Source: Vibrio methylphosphonaticus | GTDB lineage: Bacteria; Pseudomonadota; Gammaproteobacteria; Enterobacterales; Vibrionaceae | NCBI RefSeq assembly: GCF_023634655.1 | Contig: NZ_JAMKMS010000024.1 | Span: forward strand, 1 to 57,189 | Direction: 5' to 3' | Length of the DNA stretch: 57,189 bases | Shown: positions 43,820 through 51,485 of the stretch, piece after piece | Numbering within the stretch: the stretch's first letter is position 1 | How the letters are laid out: each line of letters starts with the position of its first letter | Program-made: the position numbers and the translations under genes | Notes under the pieces: generated by a model | The model's database searches: none | The model's input: only the letters and a program-made list of their open reading frames with translations | Told to the model about the DNA's origin: nothing

Positions 43820-44152
43820 ATGTCAAAGTTGTTTTTTAAAGGTCGAATAGATACCAGACACAATCATGTAATGTCTGGCTACAACGTGAATCGTGACGTA
43901 AAAGCAGGCACGGAAGAAGCGCCAATTTCGATAGTGGTGAATACCGCAGAGCGTCAAGCCGAAATTGAACTGCAATTAGCAGAAGCAAAGATTGTTGCCA
44001 ACATTACCCTTGATGCAGCTGCTGAAGAAAACATCGTTGAGCTTGAAACACTAATCAATAAGCCAAAAACGACGACGTTTGAGAAAACGCCAAACCGTAA
44101 CGATCCATGCTTGTGTGGTAGCGGGAAAAAATATAAAAAGTGTTGTGCGTAA
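43820..44152 (+). CDS. SEC-C motif protein (PBPRA1643 family)
   Basis: 110 residues from the ATG at 43820. The N-terminus SKLFFKGRIDTRHNHV is the conserved start of a marine gamma-proteobacterial family; the C-terminus NRNDPCLCGSGKKYKKCCA is the SEC-C zinc motif (CxCGSGKKYKKCC), which binds zinc and often mediates interaction with SecB or ribosome partners. The upstream open frame adds 30 unlikely residues. Function unknown. Confidence 0.88.
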   Translation: MSKLFFKGRIDTRHNHVMSGYNVNRDVKAGTEEAPISIVVNTAERQAEIELQLAEAKIVANITLDAAAEENIVELETLINKPKTTTFEKTPNRNDPCLCGSGKKYKKCCA

Positions 44153-44353
44153 CACCGGGTTGTTCACACCATAGATCCTATTCAGAATTTGTCTTTCGCT
44201 TAAATATACCTAAAATTGATGGCTATCTAAGCGAAAGCGCCTTCATGTATCAGATGAGTCACACCTAGCTCATCGAACCCGACACAGCTAACAGGCCACC
44301 CACCCTGATGGCTCGTAGCTAAAAGCTAACGGTTAATAATTAATGGCTAATAA

Positions 44354-44416
44354 TTAATAGTTAATAGTTAATAGTTAATAGTTAATAGTTAATGGTTAAT
44401 GGTTAATGGTTAATGA
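44354..44416. repeat. 7-base tandem repeat, nine units, overlapping a stop codon
   Basis: Five TTAATAG, three TTAATGG and one TTAATGA unit run from 44354 to 44416. The VOC gene's TAA (minus strand, 44410-44412) lies in the last unit. The preceding sequence (about 44320-44353) has decayed units. Because every unit carries TTAA, stop codons recur and the gene end is buffered against unit loss. Confidence 0.85.
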
Positions 44417-44820
44417 GTAAGCTGCAATAAATCCCACTTATTCCCGTATAAGTCTTCAAATACCACAACCACACCATACTCCTCTTCACGAGGTTCTTCA
44501 TGAAACACCACGCCATTGCGCTTCATTAACTCATAATCTCGCCAAAAATCGTTCGTTTGTAAAAACAGAAACACACGACCGCCACTTTGATTACCGACAG
44601 CCTGACGCTGATGGTCACCGCTTGCTTGTGCAAGTAACAAGTTTGTCCCATCTGAATTAGGCGGCGAAATTTGGACCCAACGTTTCCCTCCTCCTAAATC
44701 GGTGTCTTCGACGACCGTAAATTGCAGTTTTTTTGTGTAGAACTCGATCGCTGCGTCGTAGTTCTCAACAACCAATGCCACATTACCAATACGCTGCTTA
44801 ATAGACGCTGTCATTTTCAT
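44410..44820 (-). CDS. VOC-family (glyoxalase/bleomycin-resistance-like) protein
   Basis: 136-residue vicinal-oxygen-chelate fold protein of two beta-alpha-beta-beta-beta halves: QRIGNVALVVENYDAAIEFY opening and VVVFEDLYGNKWDLLQLTH ending. Metal ligands are uncertain. Possible M start choices at 44820 or 44814 (AGGA six bases before the latter). Substrate unknown. Its stop codon sits in the heptamer repeat. Confidence 0.82.
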   Translation of the reverse strand: MKMTASIKQRIGNVALVVENYDAAIEFYTKKLQFTVVEDTDLGGGKRWVQISPPNSDGTNLLLAQASGDHQRQAVGNQSGGRVFLFLQTNDFWRDYELMKRNGVVFHEEPREEEYGVVVVFEDLYGNKWDLLQLTH

Positions 44821-44855
44821 TCCTATATTAAAGTTTGTCTTCTTTCACCCATCAA

Positions 44856-45440
44856 CTAATTATGGGCTAATACGTCAGTCACTCTCTGTCGAAGTCGAGG
44901 AATCACCGTTTCTTGAAACCACGGGTTACGCTTTAGCCATCGATTATTCCTTGGGCTTGGATGAGGCAATGGCAGCACTTCGGGCCAATAATCTTCCCAC
45001 TGGCTAACGACTTCCGTCAAATTCTTGCGCGGTTGAGGGAGGTGATACGCCATCGCATATTGGCCAATCACCAGCGTCAATTCAACATTAGATAATGACG
45101 CCAACACTGACTCTCGCCATGTTGCCGCGCAAGCGGGTTTAGGGGGTAAATCCCCCGTTTTTCCTGTCCCTGGGTAGCAAAAGCCCATAGGCACAATGGC
45201 AAAGCAATCAGGATCGTAAAAGATCTCTTTAGAAACTCCCAACCACTCCCTTAATCGGTCGCCACTGGGGTCATCAAATGGGATTCCAGATTCATGTACG
45301 CGCTTTCCTGGCGCTTGGCCTGCAATAAGGATTCGCGACGTCTCACTCATTTGAATAGTAGGATTAGCGCCAAAAGGCAGCGAGTCAATGCACACTGTGC
45401 ATCGTTTAATATCCCGAATTAGTGTCTCATTTGAGCGCAT
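44856..45440 (-). CDS. Uracil-DNA glycosylase-family protein
   Basis: 194-residue protein of the uracil-DNA glycosylase superfamily (family 4/5-like layout). Four-cysteine-type start is reduced to RCTVC; the active-site strand ILIAGQAPGKRVHESGIPFDD, the aromatic motif GFCYPGTGKTGDLPPKP, VIGQYAMAYH and the C-terminal LPHPSPRNNRWLKRN are typical. It likely removes uracil or related lesions from DNA, or has lost that role. GGGGAGG precedes ATG at 45440. No adjacent repair partner gene. Confidence 0.82.
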   Translation of the reverse strand: MRSNETLIRDIKRCTVCIDSLPFGANPTIQMSETSRILIAGQAPGKRVHESGIPFDDPSGDRLREWLGVSKEIFYDPDCFAIVPMGFCYPGTGKTGDLPPKPACAATWRESVLASLSNVELTLVIGQYAMAYHLPQPRKNLTEVVSQWEDYWPEVLPLPHPSPRNNRWLKRNPWFQETVIPRLRQRVTDVLAHN

Positions 45441-45498
45441 GATGTGTCCTCCCCGCAAGCGGTCATATTATCACGCCATACCGACATACGACATGGCC

Positions 45499-46050
45499 TC
45501 AATCCCTGTTTACTCTCCATGCCGTACGGCTTAGACCATAAATGGCATGATCAATAATTCGTCCGTTCAAATTCTCACTACGAGTAATGGTTCCTTCATG
45601 GGCGAAACCTAAACGCTCTGCTACGCCTCGGCTCGCACCATTTTCTACCGCTGCCGATATTTCCACTTTTTCCATCGCAAGCTCTAAAAAAGCAATCTCT
45701 ATCAATTTAGCGACTGATTTTGTGACGATGCCGTTTCCTTGATACTTCGCACTTAGCCAATACCCTATCTCAACCTTTTTTAAACGGGTGTTAATGGTAT
45801 TAAAGCTAATATTACCAACCACGTTATCTTGCCAAACCATCGCGCAAGTCATAGATTTTCCTTCCGCGTAACCCTGCAATGAACGCTGAATAAACGCTAA
45901 GAAAAAAGCCTCATCGTGAGCGAGTTCTGGCCATGCTAACCATTGAGATAAATAATCGCGTTCACGAACCACAATTTCCAGATACAACGGAGCAAACTTT
46001 GGCTCCACTAACGCCAACGCTAAGTCGTCTTCAACTTCCATTACAAACAT
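45499..46050 (-). CDS. GNAT-family N-acetyltransferase (RimL/RimJ-like)
   Basis: 183-residue acetyl-CoA transferase. The substrate strand VGNISFNTIN and the acetyl-CoA binding motif GYWLSAKYQGNGIVTKSV near residue 97 are clear; ENGASRGVAERLGFAHEG ends the fold. This length and pattern fit the ribosomal-protein serine acetyltransferase group. Good AGGAAG ribosome binding site. It lies just outside the cassette region and has no attC beside it. Confidence 0.85.
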   Translation of the reverse strand: MFVMEVEDDLALALVEPKFAPLYLEIVVRERDYLSQWLAWPELAHDEAFFLAFIQRSLQGYAEGKSMTCAMVWQDNVVGNISFNTINTRLKKVEIGYWLSAKYQGNGIVTKSVAKLIEIAFLELAMEKVEISAAVENGASRGVAERLGFAHEGTITRSENLNGRIIDHAIYGLSRTAWRVNRD

Positions 46051-46279
46051 ACTTTCTTCCTAGATAGTTTTTCTTTGGTTCCAATTTTCTGAAACCTACC
46101 GCGGCTGACAGCGCAACCAAAATAACCCGTACATACACAAGCGAATGTCATGAGTTGCCCAAATATCACTGACTATTCGCATCTTTTATTTGGTTAAACT
46201 TATGTTTCATATTTAACAGATGCGCAACCACAACAAACCCACTACTGTTAGTAGCACGTTAATGAGACGAAGTGGGAAA

Positions 46280-46465
46280 ATGATGAAAGTACTTATTCAA
46301 TATACACAACCGGGCAAATATAGAGATCAAGCTTGGGAAGCGTTAACCCTGAGAACGAAAGGACAGATTTTAGCGGTTACACCGTCATATGCCGCGCAAT
46401 TAATTGAGCAAAATAAAGCGACCTTAGTCACTTCTGAAGATGAACAACTCGTCGTTCACGTATAA
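46280..46465 (+). CDS. Small hypothetical protein
   Basis: 61-residue protein from the tandem ATGs at 46280/46283 (GTGGGAAA upstream; start uncertain, an in-frame start at 46262 is possible). It reads as a small beta-rich domain: KVLIQYTQPGKYRD, then VTPSYAAQLIEQNKATLV. That second block is like short phage-associated proteins with a V-A-LI-A-A pattern, but I cannot name a family. It has its own intrinsic terminator, which supports it as a real gene. Confidence 0.6.
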   Translation: MMKVLIQYTQPGKYRDQAWEALTLRTKGQILAVTPSYAAQLIEQNKATLVTSEDEQLVVHV

Positions 46466-46474
46466 TAGTGAATC

Positions 46475-46503
46475 AAAAGAGCTCTGCAATTCGAGCTCTT
46501 TTT
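46475..46503 (+). terminator. Intrinsic terminator after the small gene at 46280
   Basis: AAAAGAGCTC (46475-46484) pairs with GAGCTCTTTTT (46493-46503), followed on the plus strand by T's. Also usable by the opposing gene. Confidence 0.8.
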
Positions 46504-46528
46504 CAAATTACATACAAAAACTGAATAT

Positions 46529-46747
46529 CTATTGCCCCGTCTCTACCATAGCAATGATTTTGTGCGCCTTCTCAAAGTGGTCTAACTTATGCTCTTGTAT
46601 CCACCACGTTGCCGCTTCCATTAGTAATTCAGGCTGATCATTTTTGTTTGCGAAAAATGCATAAAAAGAAACGCCAACATTGTCGCCCTTTTGAGCTATT
46701 TTCTTTTTACAAACCTCGATCACTCGACATCTCAATGAGTCACGCAT
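46529..46747 (-). CDS. DUF6500 family small protein
   Basis: 72 residues from ATG at 46747 (GGAAGGGAG upstream). Conserved blocks RCRVIEVCKKKIAQKGDNVGV, SFYAFFANKNDQPELLMEA and the Trp-rich AATWWIQEHKLDHFEKAHKI match a family of small Vibrionaceae-type proteins I recall as DUF6500; the family number is from memory. Hydrophilic, no signal peptide, no function known. GTTATGC at the start codon looks like an attC core, but no matching dyad was found. Confidence 0.65.
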   Translation of the reverse strand: MRDSLRCRVIEVCKKKIAQKGDNVGVSFYAFFANKNDQPELLMEAATWWIQEHKLDHFEKAHKIIAMVETGQ

Positions 46748-46931
46748 AACTCGCTCTCCCTTCCTTACACTCGACAAACAGAGTCGTACTCCGCTGCTTT
46801 TCTTAAGACATGTGATAACTCAATGCCTTCATTAAATACCCGTGTTTTCTTATATTTTATTGCGCCATGCTTTTGATTTTTAGCACCTAGCATCACGTTA
46901 ACTCAACGTACAAAATGACTTTTATTAATGC

Positions 46932-47567
46932 CTACTGCCCGTGTACCAACGCTTTCCAATAATCGTAGAGACCATCAATATTAGAAGAACACATTAAGCT
47001 CATTGCGCCCTTTATCTGTTCGTCATCCCACTCCCACCACTTCATCTCTAATAACTGAGATATTTCTGCTTCAGTGAATCGGTAACGTATGTGCTTTGCG
47101 GGGTTTGAGCCGACAATTGAATATGGGGCAACATCCTTCGTCACGACCGAACGACTTGCTATAATTGCCCCATCTCCAACAGTAACGCCACTCATAATCA
47201 TGGCTTCAGTGCCTATCCAAACATCATTGCCGATAACCGTATCACCCGAACGCTCAAATCCATCTTTGGCATCTGCGAAGATTTCATTGTCTTGATAAAA
47301 AAACGGAAAGGTACTCACCCAGTTATTTTGATGCCCTTGATTACCAGCCATCATAAACACAGCACCAGAACCAATTGAGCAGTAGCTGCCAATAATTAAC
47401 TTATCAACATCAGACCTATCTGGAAGCAAGTAACGAGCGCAGTCGTCGAAGCTATGATTATGATAATAGCCAGAATAGTAACTATGCTCGCCCACGATAA
47501 TATTTGGATTCGTCACTTGTTCTTTAAGAGACTTGCCGATAAAAGGACTTTCAAAATAATTATTCAA
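46932..47567 (-). CDS. catB: CatB-family chloramphenicol acetyltransferase (type B, XAT)
   Basis: 211-residue hexapeptide-repeat acetyltransferase. NNYFESPFIGK, YYSGYYHNHSFDDCARYLLPDR, KLIIGSYCSIGSG, MAGNQGHQNNW, NDVWIGTEAMIMSGV and MKWWEWDDEQIKGAM are near-identical in pattern to CatB proteins of mobile integrons and CatB9 of the V. cholerae superintegron. The catalytic His lies in the HNHSF / NQGH region. The best start is TTG at 47567 (GAGAG upstream), aligning with the CatB start MTNYF; a TTG at 47582 is also possible. It sits at the distal end of the cassette array, and resistance activity is not proven. Confidence 0.85.
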   Translation of the reverse strand: MNNYFESPFIGKSLKEQVTNPNIIVGEHSYYSGYYHNHSFDDCARYLLPDRSDVDKLIIGSYCSIGSGAVFMMAGNQGHQNNWVSTFPFFYQDNEIFADAKDGFERSGDTVIGNDVWIGTEAMIMSGVTVGDGAIIASRSVVTKDVAPYSIVGSNPAKHIRYRFTEAEISQLLEMKWWEWDDEQIKGAMSLMCSSNIDGLYDYWKALVHGQ

Positions 47568-47613
47568 CTCAATTTCTCTCAATAATTTGTACTCACCAAT
47601 TCAATGTAAATCA

Positions 47614-47650
47614 GAATGCCACGCGTGATGGGAACGTTTGAATTATTAAG
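47614..47650 (-). repeat. Half attC between LysE and catB
   Basis: On the plus strand ATGCCACGCGTGATGGGAACG then TTTGAATTATTAAG mirrors the R''-side half of intact array sites (for example at 54685-54725), but no matching R' half is present in the 64 bases before catB. The LysE stop codon lies in it. Confidence 0.45.
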
Positions 47651-48251
47651 TCTTAACAATCAGCGCAGTCCCACACGAGGCCAAAATACCTCCGGAAAGT
47701 CTGTTTAGCCACCGTTTTGATTGTTTTCCCTTAAGCAATCTACCAGCCTTAGACGCCATCACGGCATAGCTACATAGAACACCACCGACCGATAGCGTCG
47801 ATATAGCCATAATTAGAACAGCGTCAAGTAAATCAATAGACGTCAAATCTATAAATGCAGGGAAAAAACCCATATAGAACAAGATTGCCTTGGGGTTAGA
47901 GAGCGTCATTAACAATCCCGCTAAAATACTTGAACCACTGTTGTTGGTTGCTCCAAACTCCGAGTTGCTGTTGTCCAACCAGGTAACGTATGCGAGCCAA
48001 AACAGATACCCAGCACCGATATATTTCAGTAGTATCGCAAATTCACCTAGCAAACTAGACACTACAGATAATCCTGTAAGTGCAAGAAGAATAAACACAT
48101 AATCCGCCAAGAGCACACCAAAAACGACCAGAAACCCTTGCTTCCAACCGTATGCTACTGACCGAGACGCCACAGCCAGTACACTGGGGCCTGGTATTGC
48201 CGCCGATAAAGCCATGGCCACAAATAGTGTCATCATTGTTGTAATAGTCAT
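47646..48251 (-). CDS. LysE/RhtB-family amino-acid exporter
   Basis: 201-residue inner-membrane protein with about six helices. Start MTITTMMTLFVAMALSAAIPGPSVLAV shows the family PGP motif after helix 1, followed by SVAYGWKQGFLVVFGVLLAD. Members export amino acids or homoserine lactone. GGAGGGAC precedes ATG. It is a cassette; its 3' attC is reduced to a half site before catB. Confidence 0.85.
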   Translation of the reverse strand: MTITTMMTLFVAMALSAAIPGPSVLAVASRSVAYGWKQGFLVVFGVLLADYVFILLALTGLSVVSSLLGEFAILLKYIGAGYLFWLAYVTWLDNSNSEFGATNNSGSSILAGLLMTLSNPKAILFYMGFFPAFIDLTSIDLLDAVLIMAISTLSVGGVLCSYAVMASKAGRLLKGKQSKRWLNRLSGGILASCGTALIVKT

Positions 48252-48264
48252 TAGTCCCTCCTTA

Positions 48265-48379
48265 GAGTAACGCCACCCTACCTAGTGCGTCACGCACCAC
48301 AGAAGCCAAAATTTATAATGGTAATCTCGCAAGCCCAAACGACCAAACGTTACGACTATGCTTGAAGTGTTTGCTATTC
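48265..48379 (-). repeat. attC site of the DJ-1/PfpI cassette
   Basis: Core GAGTAAC (48265-48271) and GCTATTC (48373-48379) bracket a 115-base site with the usual GTAACGCC and ACCAAACGTTACGACTATGCTTGAAGTG-like arms. The DJ-1 stop codon lies in the right core. Confidence 0.75.
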
Positions 48380-48952
48380 GCAATTTTGCCAGGTGTACTC
48401 CATCTGCCTGGCTACTTTCTTGGCAAACTCTAAACCATAATGCTGAGATACGAGATGCAAGCTCATATCAATGCCTGCGGATATCCCGCCCGATGTGGTG
48501 TACTTCCCAGACGTTACCCAACGTCGATTATTTATGACTTTCAGATTTGGAAACTGAGAAGATAAGTCCGTGATATCTTCCCAGTGAGTAGTAACAGTAT
48601 GACCTTCAAGTAATTCCGCCTTAGCGAGTAGGAATGCCCCCGTACAAACAGAAGCAATTTCACTTGCTTGCGGGGCAATAGATGCCAGCCAACTCAGTAT
48701 TTTAGGCTTACATATTTCATCGGTGTGAACCCCACCAACGACAACCAATAGATCAATTTGAGGATGATTCTGTATCGTATAGTCAGACAACACTTTGAAC
48801 CCACCACGAGCAATAACAGGCTCGTTACTTTCTGAAACCAGGAATACATTCAAACAATCAGCACCCAGCCTTTTTGCCGTACTGAACACTTCAAATGGAC
48901 CTGAAAAATCCAGAACCTCTGCTTGGTCGTAAATATAGATACCTATGTTCAT
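48374..48952 (-). CDS. DJ-1/PfpI family protein
   Basis: 192-residue class-I glutamine-amidotransferase-like protein. Start MNIGIYIYDQAEVLDFSGPFEVF, nucleophile Cys in ASVCTGAFLLA near residue 100, and HWEDITDL with a possible catalytic His. The pattern is that of isonitrile hydratase/ThiJ-like regulators without DNA-binding domain. GGAGGCAC precedes ATG at 48952. Cassette gene; substrate unknown. Confidence 0.85.
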   Translation of the reverse strand: MNIGIYIYDQAEVLDFSGPFEVFSTAKRLGADCLNVFLVSESNEPVIARGGFKVLSDYTIQNHPQIDLLVVVGGVHTDEICKPKILSWLASIAPQASEIASVCTGAFLLAKAELLEGHTVTTHWEDITDLSSQFPNLKVINNRRWVTSGKYTTSGGISAGIDMSLHLVSQHYGLEFAKKVARQMEYTWQNCE

Positions 48953-48965
48953 TGTGCCTCCTTGC

Positions 48966-49101
48966 ACGTAACGCCAAATCCAAGTATTAACAACGTAATC
49001 ACCGAATACACAGCTATTTTTACACCCACTAACTTCAACTTCATCTAATCCTCAAGCAAAAACTGCCGTGTGCTTGCTGCCAGCTTAAATTGACGACTAG
49101 C
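48966..49101 (-). repeat. attC site, degenerate, of the zinc-ribbon cassette
   Basis: ACGTAAC (48966-48972) and GACTAGC (49095-49101) are the cores. The arm near 49075-49100 (GCCAGCTTAAATTGACGACTAGC) parallels the intact site at 53988-54114, but the central part is diverged. Confidence 0.6.
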
Positions 49102-49131
49102 TCTATGGTTGCAACAAAAAACGGAGACCAT

Positions 49132-49368
49132 TTACTGAAATTCATCACCATGATTATCTAAGGTCTTACTGCCACACTCTAGGCAAACGACATACCGATC
49201 AATGAGATCGAGTGATGCGCCTGCCGGACTCGCTACTCCACCAAAGAAGCCCGAGAGAAATGCGTTAAACTGTTGTTTTTTACTCTTGCCATATTGGGAC
49301 GGCTTTTGCTTTATTAACTCTTTGTATTCTGTTTCTTTACCGCACTTCTCACAATATCTAGCACTCAT
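49132..49368 (-). CDS. Small zinc-ribbon protein
   Basis: 78-residue protein with CEKCGKETEYKE at the start and CLECGSKTLDNHG near the end, together a four-Cys zinc ribbon with a 50-residue loop. A middle segment FLSGFFGGVASPAGASLDL is moderately hydrophobic. Cassette gene, good GAGGTC ribosome binding site. Family not recognised. Confidence 0.65.
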   Translation of the reverse strand: MSARYCEKCGKETEYKELIKQKPSQYGKSKKQQFNAFLSGFFGGVASPAGASLDLIDRYVVCLECGSKTLDNHGDEFQ

Positions 49369-49598
49369 TCTGACCTCGATTATTGGTTATAAACTTATAA
49401 GGAATAATAACGAGATAGCGCTCCACATGAATGAGAAACCAATCACACGAATGCACCAAAGCGCATAAAAGTTAAAGCACATAAAAGTTAAAGTGCATAT
49501 ACGTTAACGCACATAGTGAATAAATGAAGCTATACATAACCAACACATAAAAGATTTCCTCTTCAACGGTTTGTGCATGCGCTTTTTACAACGTTCTC
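49369..49598. other. Spacer with degenerate repeats, no attC visible
   Basis: 230 bases between the zinc-ribbon and OGFr genes. A 16-base unit GCACATAAAAGTTAAA repeats about twice at 49460-49495, followed by a third decayed copy. I cannot find attC cores here, so this cassette boundary is eroded or the two genes share one cassette. Confidence 0.45.
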
Positions 49599-50099
49599 CT
49601 AACCTTTTACCGCGTTACGCCAATACTCCACCGTTTTATCTGACACCATGCCTGTTTCATTGGCTGCTGCAATTAGAAAGTTGCACAGCTTAACCGCTAC
49701 CTGTTCGTTGCCCAGCAAATACAAACTACGAATTGCTCGGGTCAGGCGAAGTTGGTTATGGTCATGACTTTTAAGCCATACATGGTTAGCAGGACTAAGT
49801 GCCAACATTGAGGATATTTCACACCCATCTCGCCGCAATCCCCAAAATTCAAGCAAAAGGTCGAGTACTTTTAAGTGAGCAGCACGCAGATCTTCCGACT
49901 GACTAAACACCTCTCGGTCTTCTTGAGTAACCAACGGTGCATGTTTATTGAACTTAGTCCCCTCATCTATCGGGAAAAGAACTTGAATGTACTTATGATC
50001 GTGCTCTAGCCAGAAGTGATTGTATGCTAGCAACTGCTCAATATTACGGCCCAATTTATCTGGAGCGTCTCCAGATATGAAGCGAGCAATTTCACTCAT
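49599..50099 (-). CDS. Opioid growth factor receptor-related (OGFr-like) domain protein
   Basis: 166-residue all-helical protein with the hallmarks of the OGFr conserved region: LLAYNHFWLEHDHKYIQVLFPIDEGTKF, then HAPLVTQEDREVF and LLEFWGLRRDG. Bacterial members exist but have no known role. GGATACT precedes ATG. Cassette gene; nothing in context suggests a partner. Confidence 0.8.
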   Translation of the reverse strand: MSEIARFISGDAPDKLGRNIEQLLAYNHFWLEHDHKYIQVLFPIDEGTKFNKHAPLVTQEDREVFSQSEDLRAAHLKVLDLLLEFWGLRRDGCEISSMLALSPANHVWLKSHDHNQLRLTRAIRSLYLLGNEQVAVKLCNFLIAAANETGMVSDKTVEYWRNAVKG

Positions 50100-50128
50100 T
50101 TTAGTATCCTAATGATTGTAATTTTTAT

Positions 50129-50260
50129 CTTAGCGTTCCAATGCCGCGTTAAGTGATAAGCAGCGCCAATCACCATACCTAAACCATTGTTAAATAATCT
50201 AATTCAAAGTAACCCTAAAGCACCATCCGTTGAAAACAAGTCTTAATACTTGAATTACGA
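50129..50260 (-). repeat. attC site of the first zinc-ribbon membrane cassette
   Basis: Core TTAGCG at about 50130 with TGCCGCGTTAAGTGATAAGCAGCGCC arm, and right arm CCGTTGAAAACAAGTCTTAATACTTG with core near 50255-50260. The gene stop falls in the right core. Central region diverged. Confidence 0.65.
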
Positions 50261-50518
50261 CACTTTCCTGATTGGCTGGCATATAAATAACAAAAAGCAA
50301 TAGGCAAACGTTAGTCCTGCTGCAACTAACTCGTTCAATCCACATCGATTGACTAATACAGATGCCCCCGAAGCCGCAACAAAAAAAGAAGCATAATAAT
50401 AGACCTTGAACAGTTCTAACTTTTGAGAACATTTTTTACACGTTACTGCTCTGCCAGGGAAGAGGTTGAGCTTATCTCTCACACTCAACGGCGCTAGGCA
50501 GCTTGGGCACTTGAACAT
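50255..50518 (-). CDS. Zinc-ribbon membrane protein, copy 1
   Basis: 87-residue protein: N-terminal zinc ribbon FKCPSCLAPLSVRDKLNL and CKKCSQKL, then two membrane helices (about 38-55 and 63-80, YYYASFFVAASGASVLV and LTFAYCFLLFICQPI). Start at ATG 50518 with AGGA six bases before. It is a clear paralog of the gene at 51117-51386. Function unknown. Confidence 0.75.
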   Translation of the reverse strand: MFKCPSCLAPLSVRDKLNLFPGRAVTCKKCSQKLELFKVYYYASFFVAASGASVLVNRCGLNELVAAGLTFAYCFLLFICQPIRKVS

Positions 50519-50613
50519 GTCCATTCCTAATTAATTATGTACAAATTACACACTAATGTTGGACTGCTTTCTATGCAAAACCGTCTTAATATACTTCGAC
50601 GCTGTTCAAAATA

Positions 50614-50648
50614 CCACGCAGTTATAATGCCTATTAAGTCATGCGTGG
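50614..50648. other. Inverted repeat in a cassette spacer
   Basis: CCACGCA (50614-50620) pairs with TGCGTGG (50642-50648), loop 21, in the 149-base spacer between two membrane-protein cassettes. It could be the remains of an attC whose outer cores are lost. Confidence 0.3.
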
Positions 50649-50667
50649 CGTAAAAACTAAAACTAAA

Positions 50668-50994
50668 TCAAACCAGAAATACCAAGTATTGATATCCCCT
50701 TCTTAAACACCTGTTATTCGACATTTCTTCGCAATAATTCTGCCTTAAATTTACTCTCTCTATATATAACCAAAAACCCCAGTTAACAAAAAACATTACG
50801 CATGGAAGGATGGCGTACTCTACAAGATTGGCTTGCACGTAATTTGATACGCTTTTAGCTTCTGATGATGGGTAGTTAATTAAAATATTAAACACTATAG
50901 AGGCAACGACCATTAACGCTGTATTTTTAAATGCCCAGTAGAGAAAACCCTGTTTTCGTGTCTTTCTCCAGTATTCAAAGTTTTGATCATTCAT
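50668..50994 (-). CDS. Small multi-helix membrane protein
   Basis: 108-residue protein from ATG 50994 (TAGGATT upstream). Two or three membrane helices (FLYWAFKNTALMVVASIVFNILI and YAILPCVMFFVNWGFWLY) with an N-terminal NFEYWRKTRKQG amphipathic segment. Family not recognised. Lies between the two zinc-ribbon paralogs. Confidence 0.6.
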   Translation of the reverse strand: MNDQNFEYWRKTRKQGFLYWAFKNTALMVVASIVFNILINYPSSEAKSVSNYVQANLVEYAILPCVMFFVNWGFWLYIERVNLRQNYCEEMSNNRCLRRGYQYLVFLV

Positions 50995-51033
50995 TGCTAA
51001 TCCTAATACCAAGAAGAAAGTACCCATATCGTA

Positions 51034-51123
51034 GTCAGGGTCATTGAACTAATGTCGTAATCACAAAACCCACTTCAAACCAATAATGTAAGCGGTTACC
51101 AGTCTGCTTGAACTATTTATGAT
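51034..51123 (-). repeat. attC site, degenerate, of the second zinc-ribbon membrane cassette
   Basis: The stretch CGTAATCACAAAACCCACTTCAAACC and the arm AAGCGGTTACCAGTCTGCTTGAACTATTTATG parallel the intact site at 53382-53492. Left core unclear. Confidence 0.5.
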
Positions 51124-51386
51124 AACTCCGCTTTTTGCATTGGCTGACAAACAAACAACAACATGCAAAATACGAACGCAATTCCTGCGGAGCTTAAAGC
51201 ATTGAATTCAAGGTAGAGACGCAAAAAGGATGTGGCAAAGGGAGCGACAAAAAAGATGCCGTAGTAATAGAATTTAAACGGCTTTAACTTTTTGGAACAT
51301 TGTCCGCACGCGAGCTGCTTGTCAGGCCTCAAATTAAATTTTTCTTTGATGGATATAGCGCTAGCACAATGTAGACATTTAAACAT
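51117..51386 (-). CDS. Zinc-ribbon membrane protein, copy 2
   Basis: 89-residue paralog of the gene at 50255-50518: zinc ribbon FKCLHCASAISIKEKFNL and CGQCSKKLKPFKFYYYG, then two helices ending FVFCMLLFVCQPMQK. The two proteins match in Cys spacing, in YYY after the ribbon and in LLF-CQP at the end, with clear divergence elsewhere. The duplicates are separated by one unrelated cassette. Confidence 0.75.
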   Translation of the reverse strand: MFKCLHCASAISIKEKFNLRPDKQLACGQCSKKLKPFKFYYYGIFFVAPFATSFLRLYLEFNALSSAGIAFVFCMLLFVCQPMQKAELS

Positions 51387-51485
51387 TTGGGTTCTCTAAC
51401 GTTGACGAAACCCGACATTAACGATTGATTCTTGTTTACGCCAAACTGAAGAAAATTAACTCGAGAGAGATCAAACTGCGATGTA

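Noticed and set aside
46741..46931. attC between DUF6500 and catB
   Set aside because: GTTATGC at the DUF6500 start looks like a core, but no paired arm could be aligned to other sites of the array.
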